Assembly: GCA_963621575.1 (NCBI GenBank)
Contig: CAVFEH010000016.1
Coordinates: 1-51,315 of the forward strand
Direction: 5' to 3'
From: UBA1724 sp963621575
Lineage (GTDB): Bacteria > Verrucomicrobiota > Lentisphaeria > Oligosphaerales > Oligosphaeraceae
DNA: 51,315 nucleotides
This document shows, in pieces, positions 24,221 to 32,233 of this stretch (its first letter is position 1; every line of letters starts with the position of its first letter). A model generated the notes under the pieces. That model saw only the letters and a list, made by a program, of their open reading frames with translations, was not told the origin of the DNA and searched no databases. The translations under genes and the position numbers were made by a program.

Positions 24221-24792
24221 AGGAATGGCGCGAGCAGTTTTTTCAGGTTTTGCACGGCGTAGTGCATTCTGCCCAAAGCGGTATTGAGGCTGATGTGGTA
24301 CTTGAGGGCGATGTCCTTGAAGGGCATCCCCTCGTTGCGCAGCCGGATGACCTCTTGCTGTTCCGGGGGGAGTTTCCGGATGGCCTTTTCGAGGGCCATC
24401 CCGAATTCCTGCCGGGAGAGTTCAACGTCGGGGTGGGGCGCCTGGTCGGCCAGGGAGAGTGGCAGTTCCGCAGGGCTCTCAACCCTTCTGGCGCGGAAGT
24501 AGTCCATGGCCAGGTTGTGGGCGATGCGGCAGAGCCAAGCCAGGAATTTCTCCCGGTGCTGGTATTTTGGCAGGGAGCGGACGGCCTTGATCCAAGTCTG
24601 CTGGAAGAGGTCGTCCACCATGTCAGCTTGTCCTTCCAGGATTCTGTGGAGATACCGGAAGAGCGGGAGGCGGTACCGCTGGTAGAGTGCGTCGAAGGCG
24701 CCGTCGTCGCCCCTCTGGCATTGTCGGATGAGCGCCAGGTCGTCCGCCTCGGAGGCGGTGTCGTCAAGTGTCGTCTGGCGGTCGTTCGTCAT
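24217..24792 (-). CDS. ECF-type RNA polymerase sigma factor
   Basis: A 191-residue sigma70-family ECF factor with sigma2 (about 34-103; LFQQTWIKAVRSL and FLAWLCRIAHNLAMDYFR) and sigma4 (about 133-185; LPPEQQEVIRLRNEGMPFKDIA with the helix-turn-helix) and no sigma3. It should direct transcription of its own operon and a regulon not visible here. No Shine-Dalgarno is at useful spacing (GGATG only). It is cotranscribed with its anti-sigma factor. Which stress it answers to cannot be told from sequence. Confidence 0.92.
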   Translation of the reverse strand: MTNDRQTTLDDTASEADDLALIRQCQRGDDGAFDALYQRYRLPLFRYLHRILEGQADMVDDLFQQTWIKAVRSLPKYQHREKFLAWLCRIAHNLAMDYFRARRVESPAELPLSLADQAPHPDVELSRQEFGMALEKAIRKLPPEQQEVIRLRNEGMPFKDIALKYHISLNTALGRMHYAVQNLKKLLAPFL

Positions 24793-24874
24793 CCTTCAAT
24801 AACGAGGAGGAGGGGTGGATATTGTCCGAGGTGCCGAAAAGACGGGGATTTCCCCGTGTGGGATAGAATGGAAA

Positions 24875-24951
24875 TGGTGGGCGATGGGGGACTCGGACCC
24901 TCGACATCAACGGTGTAAGCGTTGCGCTCTAACCAACTGAGCTAATCGCCC
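24875..24951 (-). tRNA. tRNA-Val(UAC), CCA encoded
   Basis: Full cloverleaf of 77 bases. Acceptor arm GGGCGAT pairs with ATCGCCC, followed by A and an encoded CCA. The D arm is AGCTCAGTTGGTTAGAGC, and the anticodon arm CAACG-CTTACAC-CGTTG gives anticodon TAC. The T arm is GAGGG-TCCGAGT-CCCCC. It lies between the ECF sigma gene and the EF-G gene. Confidence 0.97.
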
Positions 24952-24974
24952 CGACAGGGGGGGGCGGCGGTGTG

Positions 24975-25001
24975 GCGCGGGGGCTTTTTGTCCCCCCGCG
25001 C
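24975..25001 (-). terminator. GC-rich hairpin after the EF-G gene
   Basis: GCGCGGGGG pairs with CCCCCGCGC around a loop holding five A/T bases, 22 bases past the EF-G stop. There is no T-run on the minus strand, so it may be a weak terminator or an RNA-processing stem ahead of tRNA-Val. Confidence 0.35.
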
Positions 25002-25022
25002 GCCGCGTCGCTGCGTGTGTTT

Positions 25023-27053
25023 TTATGCTCCGGGCTTTTCCTGGTATCCGGAGGGTTCCAGGGAGAAGGAGCCGCGTCCGCCGGAGAGTCTGGGCAGCGC
25101 CTTTCCGAAGCCGAACATTTCGGCCAAGGGGACCTGGCAGAGGATCTTCCGCATGCTGCCGACCTGGAGCATGTCGCTGATGATTGCGCGGCGTGGCTGG
25201 AGATACATGGAGATCTCGCCCACGCATTCCTCGGGGGCCAGGATCTCCAGCTTCATCAGGGGCTCCAGGATCACCGTGCCGGACTGCTGCAGGGCCTGGG
25301 TGATGGCCTCGTTGACCGCGCCGGCCACGGCGCCGGGGGTGGTGGTCTCCTGGGAGAAGACCAGGTCCTTCAGGGTGGCCTCCACGAAGATCATGGGATA
25401 CCCCTGGAGACCGCCGGTGCGCAGGCCGTCCTGCATCGCCTGGAGAGCGGCATCCAGGAGCGCCCGGGGGATTGTGCCGCGGGTCTTGTCCTGGATTTCG
25501 AAGGATTCTCCGGTGCGTTCCCGGGGGGCGAAGTCGATGGTGACCTCTGCGTAGAAGACGGCGTCTCCGACGGTCTTGTTGAAGACGGTGTGGATGGTGA
25601 CGGGCTTGACGAGGGTCTCGCGGTAGGCGACACGGGGCTCGCCGGTGCGGATTTCCACGCCGAAGTCGGTGGCGACGCGCTTCAGGCTGACTTCCAGGTG
25701 GAGTTCGCCCATTCCGGAGACGACGCGCTGGCCGGTCTCCTCGGCGGTGGAGCGCCGGAGAGTCTGGTCTTCGCGGCAGAGCAGCGCCAAGGCGTCGTCC
25801 AGCTTGTCTTTGTCCTTGGAGAACTTCGGCTCCACGACCATGGAGATGACGGGTTCGGGGAAGGCGATTCCGCCGAAGGAGAGGACGCGTTGGGGGGCGC
25901 AGAGGGTGTCTCCGATGCCGCAGTCTTTCAGGCCCGCCAGTCCCACGATGTCCCCCGGGCCGGCCTCCTGGATCTGCTCCGTGGACTTGGCGTAGATGCG
26001 GTAGAGCTGCTTTGCGCGGACTTTCTCGCCGGTGCGGGCGTTGACCAGTTGGTCGTTGGGGTGGATTTTTCCGGAGTAGACGCGGAGGAAGAAGAGGTCT
26101 GCGGTGTTGGAGGCGTTGATCTTGAAGATGAAGCCGGAGAAGGGTTCTGCGGGGTCTGCGTGGACGGCGCATTCCTTCCCGCTGCGGCGTTCCGTGGCGG
26201 GGTACTCGGGGACGTCGACGGGGGAGGGCAGGTATTCGCCGATGGCGTCCGCCAGGGGCTGCACGCCCATCTCGCGCTTGGCGCTGCCCAGGAAGACGGG
26301 GACCAGCTTGCGTTCCAGGGTGAGGCGGCGGATTTCGGCCTTTAGCAGGTCCAGGGGGACTTCCCCGCCTTCCAGGAAGAGGGTGGCCACCTGGTCGGAG
26401 TGGTCGGAGACCTTCTCCACCAGGGCTTCCCGGGCTGCCTGGGCGGCGTCCTGGAGCTCGGCGGGGATGGGCTTGCGGGCCACGGTCTCGTGGCGCTCCC
26501 CCTCGAACTGGAGATATTCCATGGTGAGCAGGTCCACCATGCCGTGGAAAGCGTTTTCCTCTCCGTCGGGGAGCTGCATGGGGAGCGCCGCGTCGCTGAA
26601 CTTTTCGTTGATCTCCTGGCAGGTGCGTTCGTAGGAGGCGCCAATGCGGTCCATTTTGTTGACGAAGGCGATCTTCGGCACGCCGTATCCGTCGGCCTGG
26701 TGCCAGACCTTTTCGGACTGCGCCTCCACGCCTTCCACGGCGCTGAAGATCACCACGGCGCCGTCAATGGCGCGCAGGGAGCGTTCCACTTCCGCGGTGA
26801 AGTCGATGTGTCCGGGAGTGTCGATGAGGTGGTATTCGAAGTCCTTCCAGGGGATGACGGCGGCGGCGGCCATGATGGTGATGCCGCGGGCGCGTTCATC
26901 GGGCAGGAAATCCATGACGGTGGTGCCGTCATCGATATTGCCGTACCGGTGTGTCAGCCCGGAGAAGAAGAGGAGTCCTTCGGTGGTGCTGGTCTTTCCG
27001 GCGTCAATGTGGGCGATGATGCCCAGGTTGCGGATCTTCGATAGGTCGCTCAT
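25023..27053 (-). CDS. fusA: Elongation factor G paralogue (EF-G2-like)
   Basis: A 676-residue translational GTPase with the five-domain EF-G plan. G-domain motifs: AHIDAGKT (14-21), RGITI (56-60), DTPGH (78-82), NKMD (132-135). Domain III/IV landmarks VVSGMGELHLEV and the C-terminal GRGSFSLEPSGYQE are present. At 676 residues it is a little short of the usual roughly 690-700, and it is outside any rpsL-rpsG-tuf cluster, so it may be the second EF-G (EF-G2/spdEFG2 type, ribosome recycling) rather than the main translocase; that is inference. The gene is separated from secG by a terminator and has no Shine-Dalgarno; the leader is C-rich. Confidence 0.88.
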   Translation of the reverse strand: MSDLSKIRNLGIIAHIDAGKTSTTEGLLFFSGLTHRYGNIDDGTTVMDFLPDERARGITIMAAAAVIPWKDFEYHLIDTPGHIDFTAEVERSLRAIDGAVVIFSAVEGVEAQSEKVWHQADGYGVPKIAFVNKMDRIGASYERTCQEINEKFSDAALPMQLPDGEENAFHGMVDLLTMEYLQFEGERHETVARKPIPAELQDAAQAAREALVEKVSDHSDQVATLFLEGGEVPLDLLKAEIRRLTLERKLVPVFLGSAKREMGVQPLADAIGEYLPSPVDVPEYPATERRSGKECAVHADPAEPFSGFIFKINASNTADLFFLRVYSGKIHPNDQLVNARTGEKVRAKQLYRIYAKSTEQIQEAGPGDIVGLAGLKDCGIGDTLCAPQRVLSFGGIAFPEPVISMVVEPKFSKDKDKLDDALALLCREDQTLRRSTAEETGQRVVSGMGELHLEVSLKRVATDFGVEIRTGEPRVAYRETLVKPVTIHTVFNKTVGDAVFYAEVTIDFAPRERTGESFEIQDKTRGTIPRALLDAALQAMQDGLRTGGLQGYPMIFVEATLKDLVFSQETTTPGAVAGAVNEAITQALQQSGTVILEPLMKLEILAPEECVGEISMYLQPRRAIISDMLQVGSMRKILCQVPLAEMFGFGKALPRLSGGRGSFSLEPSGYQEKPGA

Positions 27054-27086
27054 GGAGTCTCGGGAGGGGGCGTGCAGGTCCCCTTC

Positions 27087-27137
27087 GGGAAAAAGGAAAG
27101 GCAGGGGAGGCTCTTCGGAGAGTCAAGACCCCTGCCT
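27087..27137 (-). terminator. Terminator between secG and the EF-G gene
   Basis: On the minus strand AGGCAGGGG (27137-27129) pairs with CCCCTGCCT (27107-27099) over nine bases; an inner stem with a CGAA loop lies between, and TTTCCTTTTTCCC follows. It sits 33 bases before the EF-G start, so it either ends secG transcription or attenuates EF-G expression. Confidence 0.75.
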
Positions 27138-27174
27138 GACAAGGTGGGATTTCGGGAAGCGAGGGAGGCCGGGG

Positions 27175-27546
27175 CTAGGGCGCCGCAGGAGCTGCGGGGG
27201 CCTCCCCTGCGGGGGCCGCGGGGGTGTCCTCGGCCACGGGGGCGGTGGCCGCCGGCGTGGTCTGGACGGTCTCGACCTGGATGGCGTCGCCCAGGGACTT
27301 CTGCTGTCTGCTGTGTCCGATGATGGCGGCGTTGAAGAGGGTGGAGAGGAGGAAGATGACCGCCAGGATGACGGTGCCCTTCACCAGCGCGGAGGGTGCG
27401 GAGGCACCGAACATGGCCTCGGAGACTCCGCCGCCGATGGCCCCGATGCCGCCATTGCCTTTGGGATTCTGGATCAGCACCAGGAGGGTGAGGAGGATGG
27501 CGGTGAGGACGGAGAGGATGGTGAGGATGACGGAGAGAATGGCCAT
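27175..27546 (-). CDS. secG: Protein-export membrane protein SecG
   Basis: Small SecYEG translocon subunit. Two membrane helices (about 4-24 and 57-76) flank the conserved loop LVLIQNPKGNGGIGAIGGG, then MFGASAPSALVKGTV, the standard SecG signature. The C-terminal 45 residues are an Ala/Pro/Glu-rich tail (TPAATAPVAEDTPAAPAG), longer than in E. coli SecG (110 aa total there, 123 here). A consensus promoter lies 48 bases upstream. No Shine-Dalgarno; the leader is C/T/A-rich. Confidence 0.95.
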   Translation of the reverse strand: MAILSVILTILSVLTAILLTLLVLIQNPKGNGGIGAIGGGVSEAMFGASAPSALVKGTVILAVIFLLSTLFNAAIIGHSRQQKSLGDAIQVETVQTTPAATAPVAEDTPAAPAGEAPAAPAAP

Positions 27547-27593
27547 GATGGAAGGGGGTATGTGAGGGTTGTGGAATGCAAGTCAAGCGGAAG

Positions 27594-27621
27594 AATATAA
27601 GGCTTTTCGTGCTTTTTTCAA
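27594..27621 (-). promoter_or_regulatory. Promoter of secG
   Basis: On the minus strand TTGAAA (27621-27616), 16 bp, TATATT (27599-27594). The -35 overlaps the last codons of the helicase gene. The same TTGAAA-16-TATATT array occurs at 45882-45909. Confidence 0.75.
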
Positions 27622-29480
27622 GGGGTTGCGTCGTCTCGCCCGGCGCCTCGGGCGCGTCGGCTGGCGGATGTTGCCCGGCGGTGGTATTTGTGGATGCATT
27701 TGTTGACGACGAGGAACTGTTCCCGGGTGACATGGCCCTTCCGGAGATATTCCTGGGCGATGGGGACCAGGACTTCGGCGTCTTTTGGGGTGAAGATGGT
27801 CTCGCCTTTTTTGTGCCGTAGGCAGAGGGAGAGGAGGAAGGAGAGGATGGCGTGGTTCCGGATGACCTCCTGTCCATCGGCTGTCTCTTTTTTCCGGGGG
27901 CGCCCTCCCCGGGCGGCGCCCATTCGCGGGACGGGGCGGCGCGGGGGCGGCGGCTCCTGCGGCTCCTTTTTCTGTGGTTCCTCTGTTTGTTCCAGCGGCT
28001 CCGTTTCATCGCCCGTGGTGGCGGGCGGTTGGTTCAGGAGACGTGCCAGGAATTCGCGGACGGCCTTCTGGTGTTCCCGGGGGATTTCCATGGTGATGGT
28101 GGGAGCGGCGTTTCCGGGGGTGTCGAGGGAGTCGTAGAAGTCGACGACCTCCTGGTCCAGAATGAGGTCATCGGGGGTGACGGGCCGGTCCAGCCGGAGA
28201 TTCTGGAGGGTCCGGCAGCGGGAGAGTGCGGTGTAGAGTTGTCCGTGGGCGAAGCATCCGCGTCCCAGCCGCAGGTCCACGGCGTCGAGGGTGAGTCCCT
28301 GTGCCTTGTGGATGGTGATGGCGTACGCCAGCTTCAGGGGAACTTGTGTGAAGGAGCCGACGGGGCGTTGCCGGAGGTGTTTTTTCCCGCCGCGCTGGGT
28401 GTCGGCTTCCAGGACGTATTCGTAGCTTGTCCAGACGTGGGGTTCCACGGTGACGGTGGTGCCTTTGTCCAGTTTTACGCGCACGGAGGGGATGTCGTCG
28501 GATAAGCAGAGGATTTCCTCCACGACTCCCAGGTCTCCGTTCACGTATTCGAAGGCGTTGGATGAGAGGTGTTTGTTGCAGAGGACCATGACGCGTGCGC
28601 CGGGTTTGAGCTCCAGCTGTGCGGCAGTGGGGAAGTCCGCTTCGCGGAATTTCCCGGTGAGCTGTGCCTGGAAGAGGACGGGCGGGGTGTCCAGCCGCTG
28701 GTGCATGGCGGCGTTGATGGCGGCGGCCTCCCGGTTGGTGGTGCAGAGCCGTACGGGCTGTGGCGTATTGGCGGGGGCTTCCTTTGGGTCGCGGCGTTGG
28801 TTGAGGAGTTCCAGGGGTGTGAGGGTGGTGCCGTCGGGAAGGGGGATCTCCCGGGCGTCCCAGCGGTTGTGCCGGACAAGGTTCAGGAGCTTCACGAATG
28901 CGGGGTCGGAGTTTTGGCGCAGGGGAGTGCGGAGGCTGATGCAGTGGAAGTGCGCCTGTTTCCAGAGAGGTGTCTGGAAGGCGTACCATCCGCCGAAGTT
29001 CTGCAGGATGTAGTTCTCTTCGGTAGAGCCCTTCACGACTGGCGGGAGCTGGAAGAAGTCTCCGCAGAGGACCACCTGCTTTCCGCCGAAGGGGCGCATG
29101 CGGTCGGCCCCGATGGCCAGTGCGCGAAGCCGCTGGTCCACGCCCAGGAAGAGGTCGCTGCGCACCATGGAGATCTCGTCAATCACGAGGATCTTTGCGT
29201 TCCGGATGACGGCGGCGTGCCGGCGGTCGGGGAGTTCTTCCAGGCTTTCGGGGGTCAGCAGTCCCAGCGGGAAGAGGAAGAAGCTGTGGAGGGTGGAGCC
29301 GCCCAGACGGATGGCCGCGATGCCCGTGGGGGCCAGGAAGACCGCGTCCTCCGGACGCAGCCGCCGCAACTCCTGCAGGACCGTGGATTTGCCGGTGCCC
29401 GCCTCCCCCGTCAGGAATACGTTCTTCCCCGACAGGATGCACTGAAGCGCATTCTTCTGTTCCTGGCTTAGCTCCATCAT
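27618..29480 (-). CDS. PIF1/RecD-like superfamily 1 DNA helicase
   Basis: A 620-residue SF1B helicase. Motifs in order: I GEAGTGKS (25-32), Ia APTGIAAI, II VIDEISM (99-105), III GDFFQLPPV, IV region LRQNSDPAF, V AYAITIHKAQGLTLD and VI LYTALSRCRTLQNL. This set is that of PIF1-like helicases, used in eukaryotes for replication fork progress and G-quadruplex removal; bacterial members are scattered. After about residue 450 comes a charged, Pro-rich linker with RGGRPRKK, then a helical C-terminal domain of about 70 residues that I do not recognise. The start is uncertain: ATG ATG at 29480/29477, with only GGGGAT upstream. Confidence 0.88.
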   Translation of the reverse strand: MMELSQEQKNALQCILSGKNVFLTGEAGTGKSTVLQELRRLRPEDAVFLAPTGIAAIRLGGSTLHSFFLFPLGLLTPESLEELPDRRHAAVIRNAKILVIDEISMVRSDLFLGVDQRLRALAIGADRMRPFGGKQVVLCGDFFQLPPVVKGSTEENYILQNFGGWYAFQTPLWKQAHFHCISLRTPLRQNSDPAFVKLLNLVRHNRWDAREIPLPDGTTLTPLELLNQRRDPKEAPANTPQPVRLCTTNREAAAINAAMHQRLDTPPVLFQAQLTGKFREADFPTAAQLELKPGARVMVLCNKHLSSNAFEYVNGDLGVVEEILCLSDDIPSVRVKLDKGTTVTVEPHVWTSYEYVLEADTQRGGKKHLRQRPVGSFTQVPLKLAYAITIHKAQGLTLDAVDLRLGRGCFAHGQLYTALSRCRTLQNLRLDRPVTPDDLILDQEVVDFYDSLDTPGNAAPTITMEIPREHQKAVREFLARLLNQPPATTGDETEPLEQTEEPQKKEPQEPPPPRRPVPRMGAARGGRPRKKETADGQEVIRNHAILSFLLSLCLRHKKGETIFTPKDAEVLVPIAQEYLRKGHVTREQFLVVNKCIHKYHRRATSASRRARGAGRDDATP

Positions 29481-29624
29481 GCGAAAATCCCCGTTCTCAT
29501 TCCGTTCCCGGCCTCTCAAACCTCCAGCGGGGAGGGCTTTCCTCCTTCCCGGGGAGACGGCGGGTACAGTAATGCAGGGCGGGGACTTCCGTTCGCGTGC
29601 GCGCTCGTGCGCGGCGTTCCGTGG

Positions 29625-30413
29625 TCAGGGCAGGCGCCAGAGGTGGTCCATGGGGCCTTGTCCGTGTCCCAGGCGGGGATCATGCTCCAGGGCGCCAACG
29701 ATGTATTCCTTGGCGTTTCGGATGGCGTCCCTGAGGGTGTGTCCCAGGGCCAGATTTGCGGCGATTGCGCTGGAGAGGGTGCATCCGGTGCCGTGAGTGT
29801 TCTGGGTGTCGACGCGTTTTCCGGGGAACCAGGTGGCGGTGCCGTCGTCGGCAAGCAGCAGGTCGTTGGCGTCGTTGATGGCGTGTCCGCCTTTGACCAG
29901 GATGGCGACCCCGGGGAGACGTTCGCCCAGGGCCCGTGCGGCGTCAACCATCTCCTGTGCGTCGTGGATCTGACGTCCGGTGAGGACCTGCGCCTCGGGG
30001 ATGTTCGGGGTGATGACCTTTGCCAAGGGGAGCAGGACGGTCTCCAGGGTCTCCTGGGCATCGGGGGCCAGGAGGCGGCTGCCGGAGGTGGAGACCATGA
30101 CGGGGTCGACCACCAGCTGGGTGACGGCGTATTTGCGGAGTTTCCCGGCGATGGCGCGGATGAGGGATGCGGAGGAGACCATTCCGATCTTCACGGCATC
30201 CGGGACGATGTCCTGGAAGACGCTTTCCAGCTCCTGCTCCACAAACTCCACGGGTGCCTCGTGGATGGCCTGGACCCCCAGGGTGTTTTGGGCGGTGAGG
30301 GCGGTGATGGCGCTCATGCCGTAGACGTGGTGCGCGGCGAAGGTTTTCAGGTCTGCCTGGATGCCGGCTCCGCCGCTGCAGTCGGAGCCGGCGATGGTGA
30401 GAACTTTCTTCAT
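29625..30413 (-). CDS. thiD: Hydroxymethylpyrimidine (phosphate) kinase ThiD
   Basis: Phosphorylates HMP and HMP-phosphate to HMP-PP for thiamin synthesis. The 262-residue ribokinase-fold protein shows GSDCSGGAGIQADLKTF, DAVKIGMVSS, VVDPVMVSTSG, the anion-hole motif NTHGTGCTLSSA and GHTLRDAI. It lies 22 bp after thiE in the TPP-riboswitch operon thiM-thiE-thiD. The ATG at 30413 is preferred; a TTG three codons upstream would also keep the frame, and neither has a clear Shine-Dalgarno. The region of 144 bp between this gene and the helicase start holds nothing I can identify. Confidence 0.96.
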   Translation of the reverse strand: MKKVLTIAGSDCSGGAGIQADLKTFAAHHVYGMSAITALTAQNTLGVQAIHEAPVEFVEQELESVFQDIVPDAVKIGMVSSASLIRAIAGKLRKYAVTQLVVDPVMVSTSGSRLLAPDAQETLETVLLPLAKVITPNIPEAQVLTGRQIHDAQEMVDAARALGERLPGVAILVKGGHAINDANDLLLADDGTATWFPGKRVDTQNTHGTGCTLSSAIAANLALGHTLRDAIRNAKEYIVGALEHDPRLGHGQGPMDHLWRLP

Positions 30414-30435
30414 GGCTTTCAACGGGGTGTTGCCC

Positions 30436-31059
30436 CTAGTATTGGATCTTCGACAGTTGTCGTGCGGCGTCCTCGGGATCCTGCGAGGCGAAGAGTGCGG
30501 AGACCACGGCGACGCCGGCGATGCCGGTGCCGGCCAGGGATGCGGCGTTGGCCAGGGAGATTCCGCCGATGGCGACCACTGGAATGGAGACGGTGCGGCA
30601 GATGGTCTGGAGGGTCTCGCGGTCGACCCAGCTGGCGTCGGCCTTGGTGCTGGTGGGGAAGACGGCTCCCACGCCCAGGTAGTCGGCGCCGTCTTCCTGG
30701 GCCTTCACGGCTTCTTCGACGGTGGCGCAGGAGACACCCAGGATGGCGTCGGGGCCCAGGGCGCGGCGGGCCTCCCGGCAGCTGATGTCGCCCTGGCCCA
30801 CGTGGAGGCCGACGCCCAGGGCGCCGGCCACATCCATGTTGTCGTTGATGATGAGGGGCGCCCCGAATTCCAGGCAGGTCTTCAGGATGTCTTTTGCCTC
30901 CTCCAGGAAGTCCTGGTCGCCCAGGAACTTCTCTCGGATTTGGATGATGGTGGCGCCGCCCCGCAGGACCTGCCGCACCTGGGATTCCAGAGCGCGGCCG
31001 TGGAGCCATTGCCGGTCGGTGACGGCGTAGAGATGCAGGAGAGAGGGCTGGATGCTCAT
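30436..31059 (-). CDS. thiE: Thiamine-phosphate synthase ThiE
   Basis: Couples HMP-PP with thiazole phosphate to thiamin monophosphate. The 207-residue TIM barrel has YAVTDRQ, GGATIIQIREK, LIINDN, GLHVGQGD, the phosphate-site GVGAVFPTSTK and VVAIGGIS. GGAGG lies ten bases before the ATG. It is between thiM and thiD. Together the three genes allow salvage of HMP and hydroxyethylthiazole; thiC and thiG are not present here, so de novo synthesis, if any, is encoded elsewhere. Confidence 0.97.
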   Translation of the reverse strand: MSIQPSLLHLYAVTDRQWLHGRALESQVRQVLRGGATIIQIREKFLGDQDFLEEAKDILKTCLEFGAPLIINDNMDVAGALGVGLHVGQGDISCREARRALGPDAILGVSCATVEEAVKAQEDGADYLGVGAVFPTSTKADASWVDRETLQTICRTVSIPVVAIGGISLANAASLAGTGIAGVAVVSALFASQDPEDAARQLSKIQY

Positions 31060-31082
31060 GGGGGATTCCTCCGTGGTTTGTG

Positions 31083-31877
31083 TCAGGCCAGGGAGAGCGC
31101 GTCGATGAGCTGGACGCGCATGGTGCCAAGCCCGGCCTGGAGGGCCTGGGTCTTTTGCCAGGCGATTTCACCGCAGAGGCACATCATTTCCGTGGCGGCG
31201 GCGGCGGCTTCCAGGATGTGGCCGGGGTTGGCGCCCACGAAAGCCGCGGTGAGTCCGGTGAGCATGCATCCGGTGCCGGTGATCTGGCTCATCTGTGGGA
31301 CGCCGCGTTTGCATACCAGGGTCTTGGCGCCGTCGGTGATGATGTCCCAGGCGCCGGACATGGCCACCACGCAATTGTATTTTCTGGCGAGTCCGGCGGC
31401 CATTTCGGAGCGTGCGGGGAGGGTCTCCGGGGTGACGGCGTCGCCGGCCGCGGCGTCCACGCCAACGGTCTGTCCGGCTTCCCCGGCGATGGCGCGGATT
31501 TCGGAGGCGTTCCCGCGGATGACGGCCACGGGGTATTCCTCCAGGAAGCGCAGGAGCATCCCGGTGCGGTACTTCGCGGCGCCGGCGCCCACGGGATCCA
31601 GGACCACGGGCTTGTGGAGACGCCCGGCGACCTGGAGGGCGGTCTCGAAGGAGATGTCCATCTCAGGGGCCATGGACCCCACATTCAGGTCGACGGCCTG
31701 GGCCAGTCCGATGAAGTCGTCGAGTTCACGGGGATCGGAGGCCATGACGGGAGAGGCCCCGCAGGCCAGGATCACATTGGCCACGTCATTGACGGTGATG
31801 TTGTTGGTGAGGCAGTTCACCAGGGGGTGGCGTTGCCGCACGTTCTGCAGGAATTCCTGCTTGTCCCAGTCTAGCAT
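31083..31877 (-). CDS. thiM: Hydroxyethylthiazole kinase ThiM
   Basis: Salvage kinase for the thiazole moiety of thiamin. The 264 residues contain VNCLTNNITVNDVANVILA near the start, ASPVMASDPRE, VVLDPVGAGAAKYR, RGNASEI and the catalytic GTGCMLTGLTAAF with its Cys. The start at MLDWDKQEF is fixed by AAAGGAGA six bases upstream, even though the frame is open further 5' through the riboswitch. It is the first gene after the TPP aptamer. Confidence 0.96.
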   Translation of the reverse strand: MLDWDKQEFLQNVRQRHPLVNCLTNNITVNDVANVILACGASPVMASDPRELDDFIGLAQAVDLNVGSMAPEMDISFETALQVAGRLHKPVVLDPVGAGAAKYRTGMLLRFLEEYPVAVIRGNASEIRAIAGEAGQTVGVDAAAGDAVTPETLPARSEMAAGLARKYNCVVAMSGAWDIITDGAKTLVCKRGVPQMSQITGTGCMLTGLTAAFVGANPGHILEAAAAATEMMCLCGEIAWQKTQALQAGLGTMRVQLIDALSLA

Positions 31878-32011
31878 TTCTTGGTCTCCTTTGTCGGTTC
31901 CATCATAGGGGCTCCGCCGTGCGGCGGGAGGGACGGTCGGCAAGGGGGACGGGCATTTCTGGGAGGGCAGGGCGCATAGGCTCCGGCGTCCAGACCACAT
32001 ATACTTGCGAA

Positions 32012-32101
32012 CGACTTCCTCCGCTGGCATTACCACAGCTCAGGTTCACGGGTCTTTTCTCAGACGGCAGGCGGGGGGAAGTCCCCGTCGCCGACACCCC
32101 G
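32012..32101 (-). ncRNA. TPP riboswitch (THI element)
   Basis: Read on the minus strand, the leader shows every conserved block of the TPP aptamer: GGGGTG at the 5' side (32100-32095), CTGAGA-AAAGACCCG-TGAACCTGA in the pyrophosphate/HMP junctions, and GGTAATGCCAGCGGAGGAAGTC at the 3' side. It lies about 135 bases ahead of the thiM start. A strong terminator hairpin is not evident downstream; the Shine-Dalgarno of thiM and nearby CCTCCC runs suggest control of translation initiation, which is inference. The remainder of the 356-bp gap from thiM to nadC holds only this leader and its promoter. Confidence 0.95.
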
Positions 32102-32120
32102 GCGTACACGGAATGGGGTT

Positions 32121-32126
32121 AATATA
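32121..32126 (-). promoter_or_regulatory. -10 element of the thi operon
   Basis: TATATT on the minus strand, about 20 bases upstream of the first conserved aptamer block. No good -35 is seen (region is GC-rich). Confidence 0.5.
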
Positions 32127-32233
32127 CTCGCCGGCGGGGGAACGGTGGCTTTTTGGGGAAAACGGCGCGCCGCCCCCGGAGGGGTTGGTTCCGGCGGCGA
32201 CACGTGCGTGGAGGGGATTCGTCCAGGGGTGTG

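Noticed and set aside
29481..29519. Upstream TTG start that would add 13 residues to the helicase
   Set aside because: GGAGGT touches the TTG with no spacing and the added residues are not part of the helicase fold; the ATG pair is preferred.
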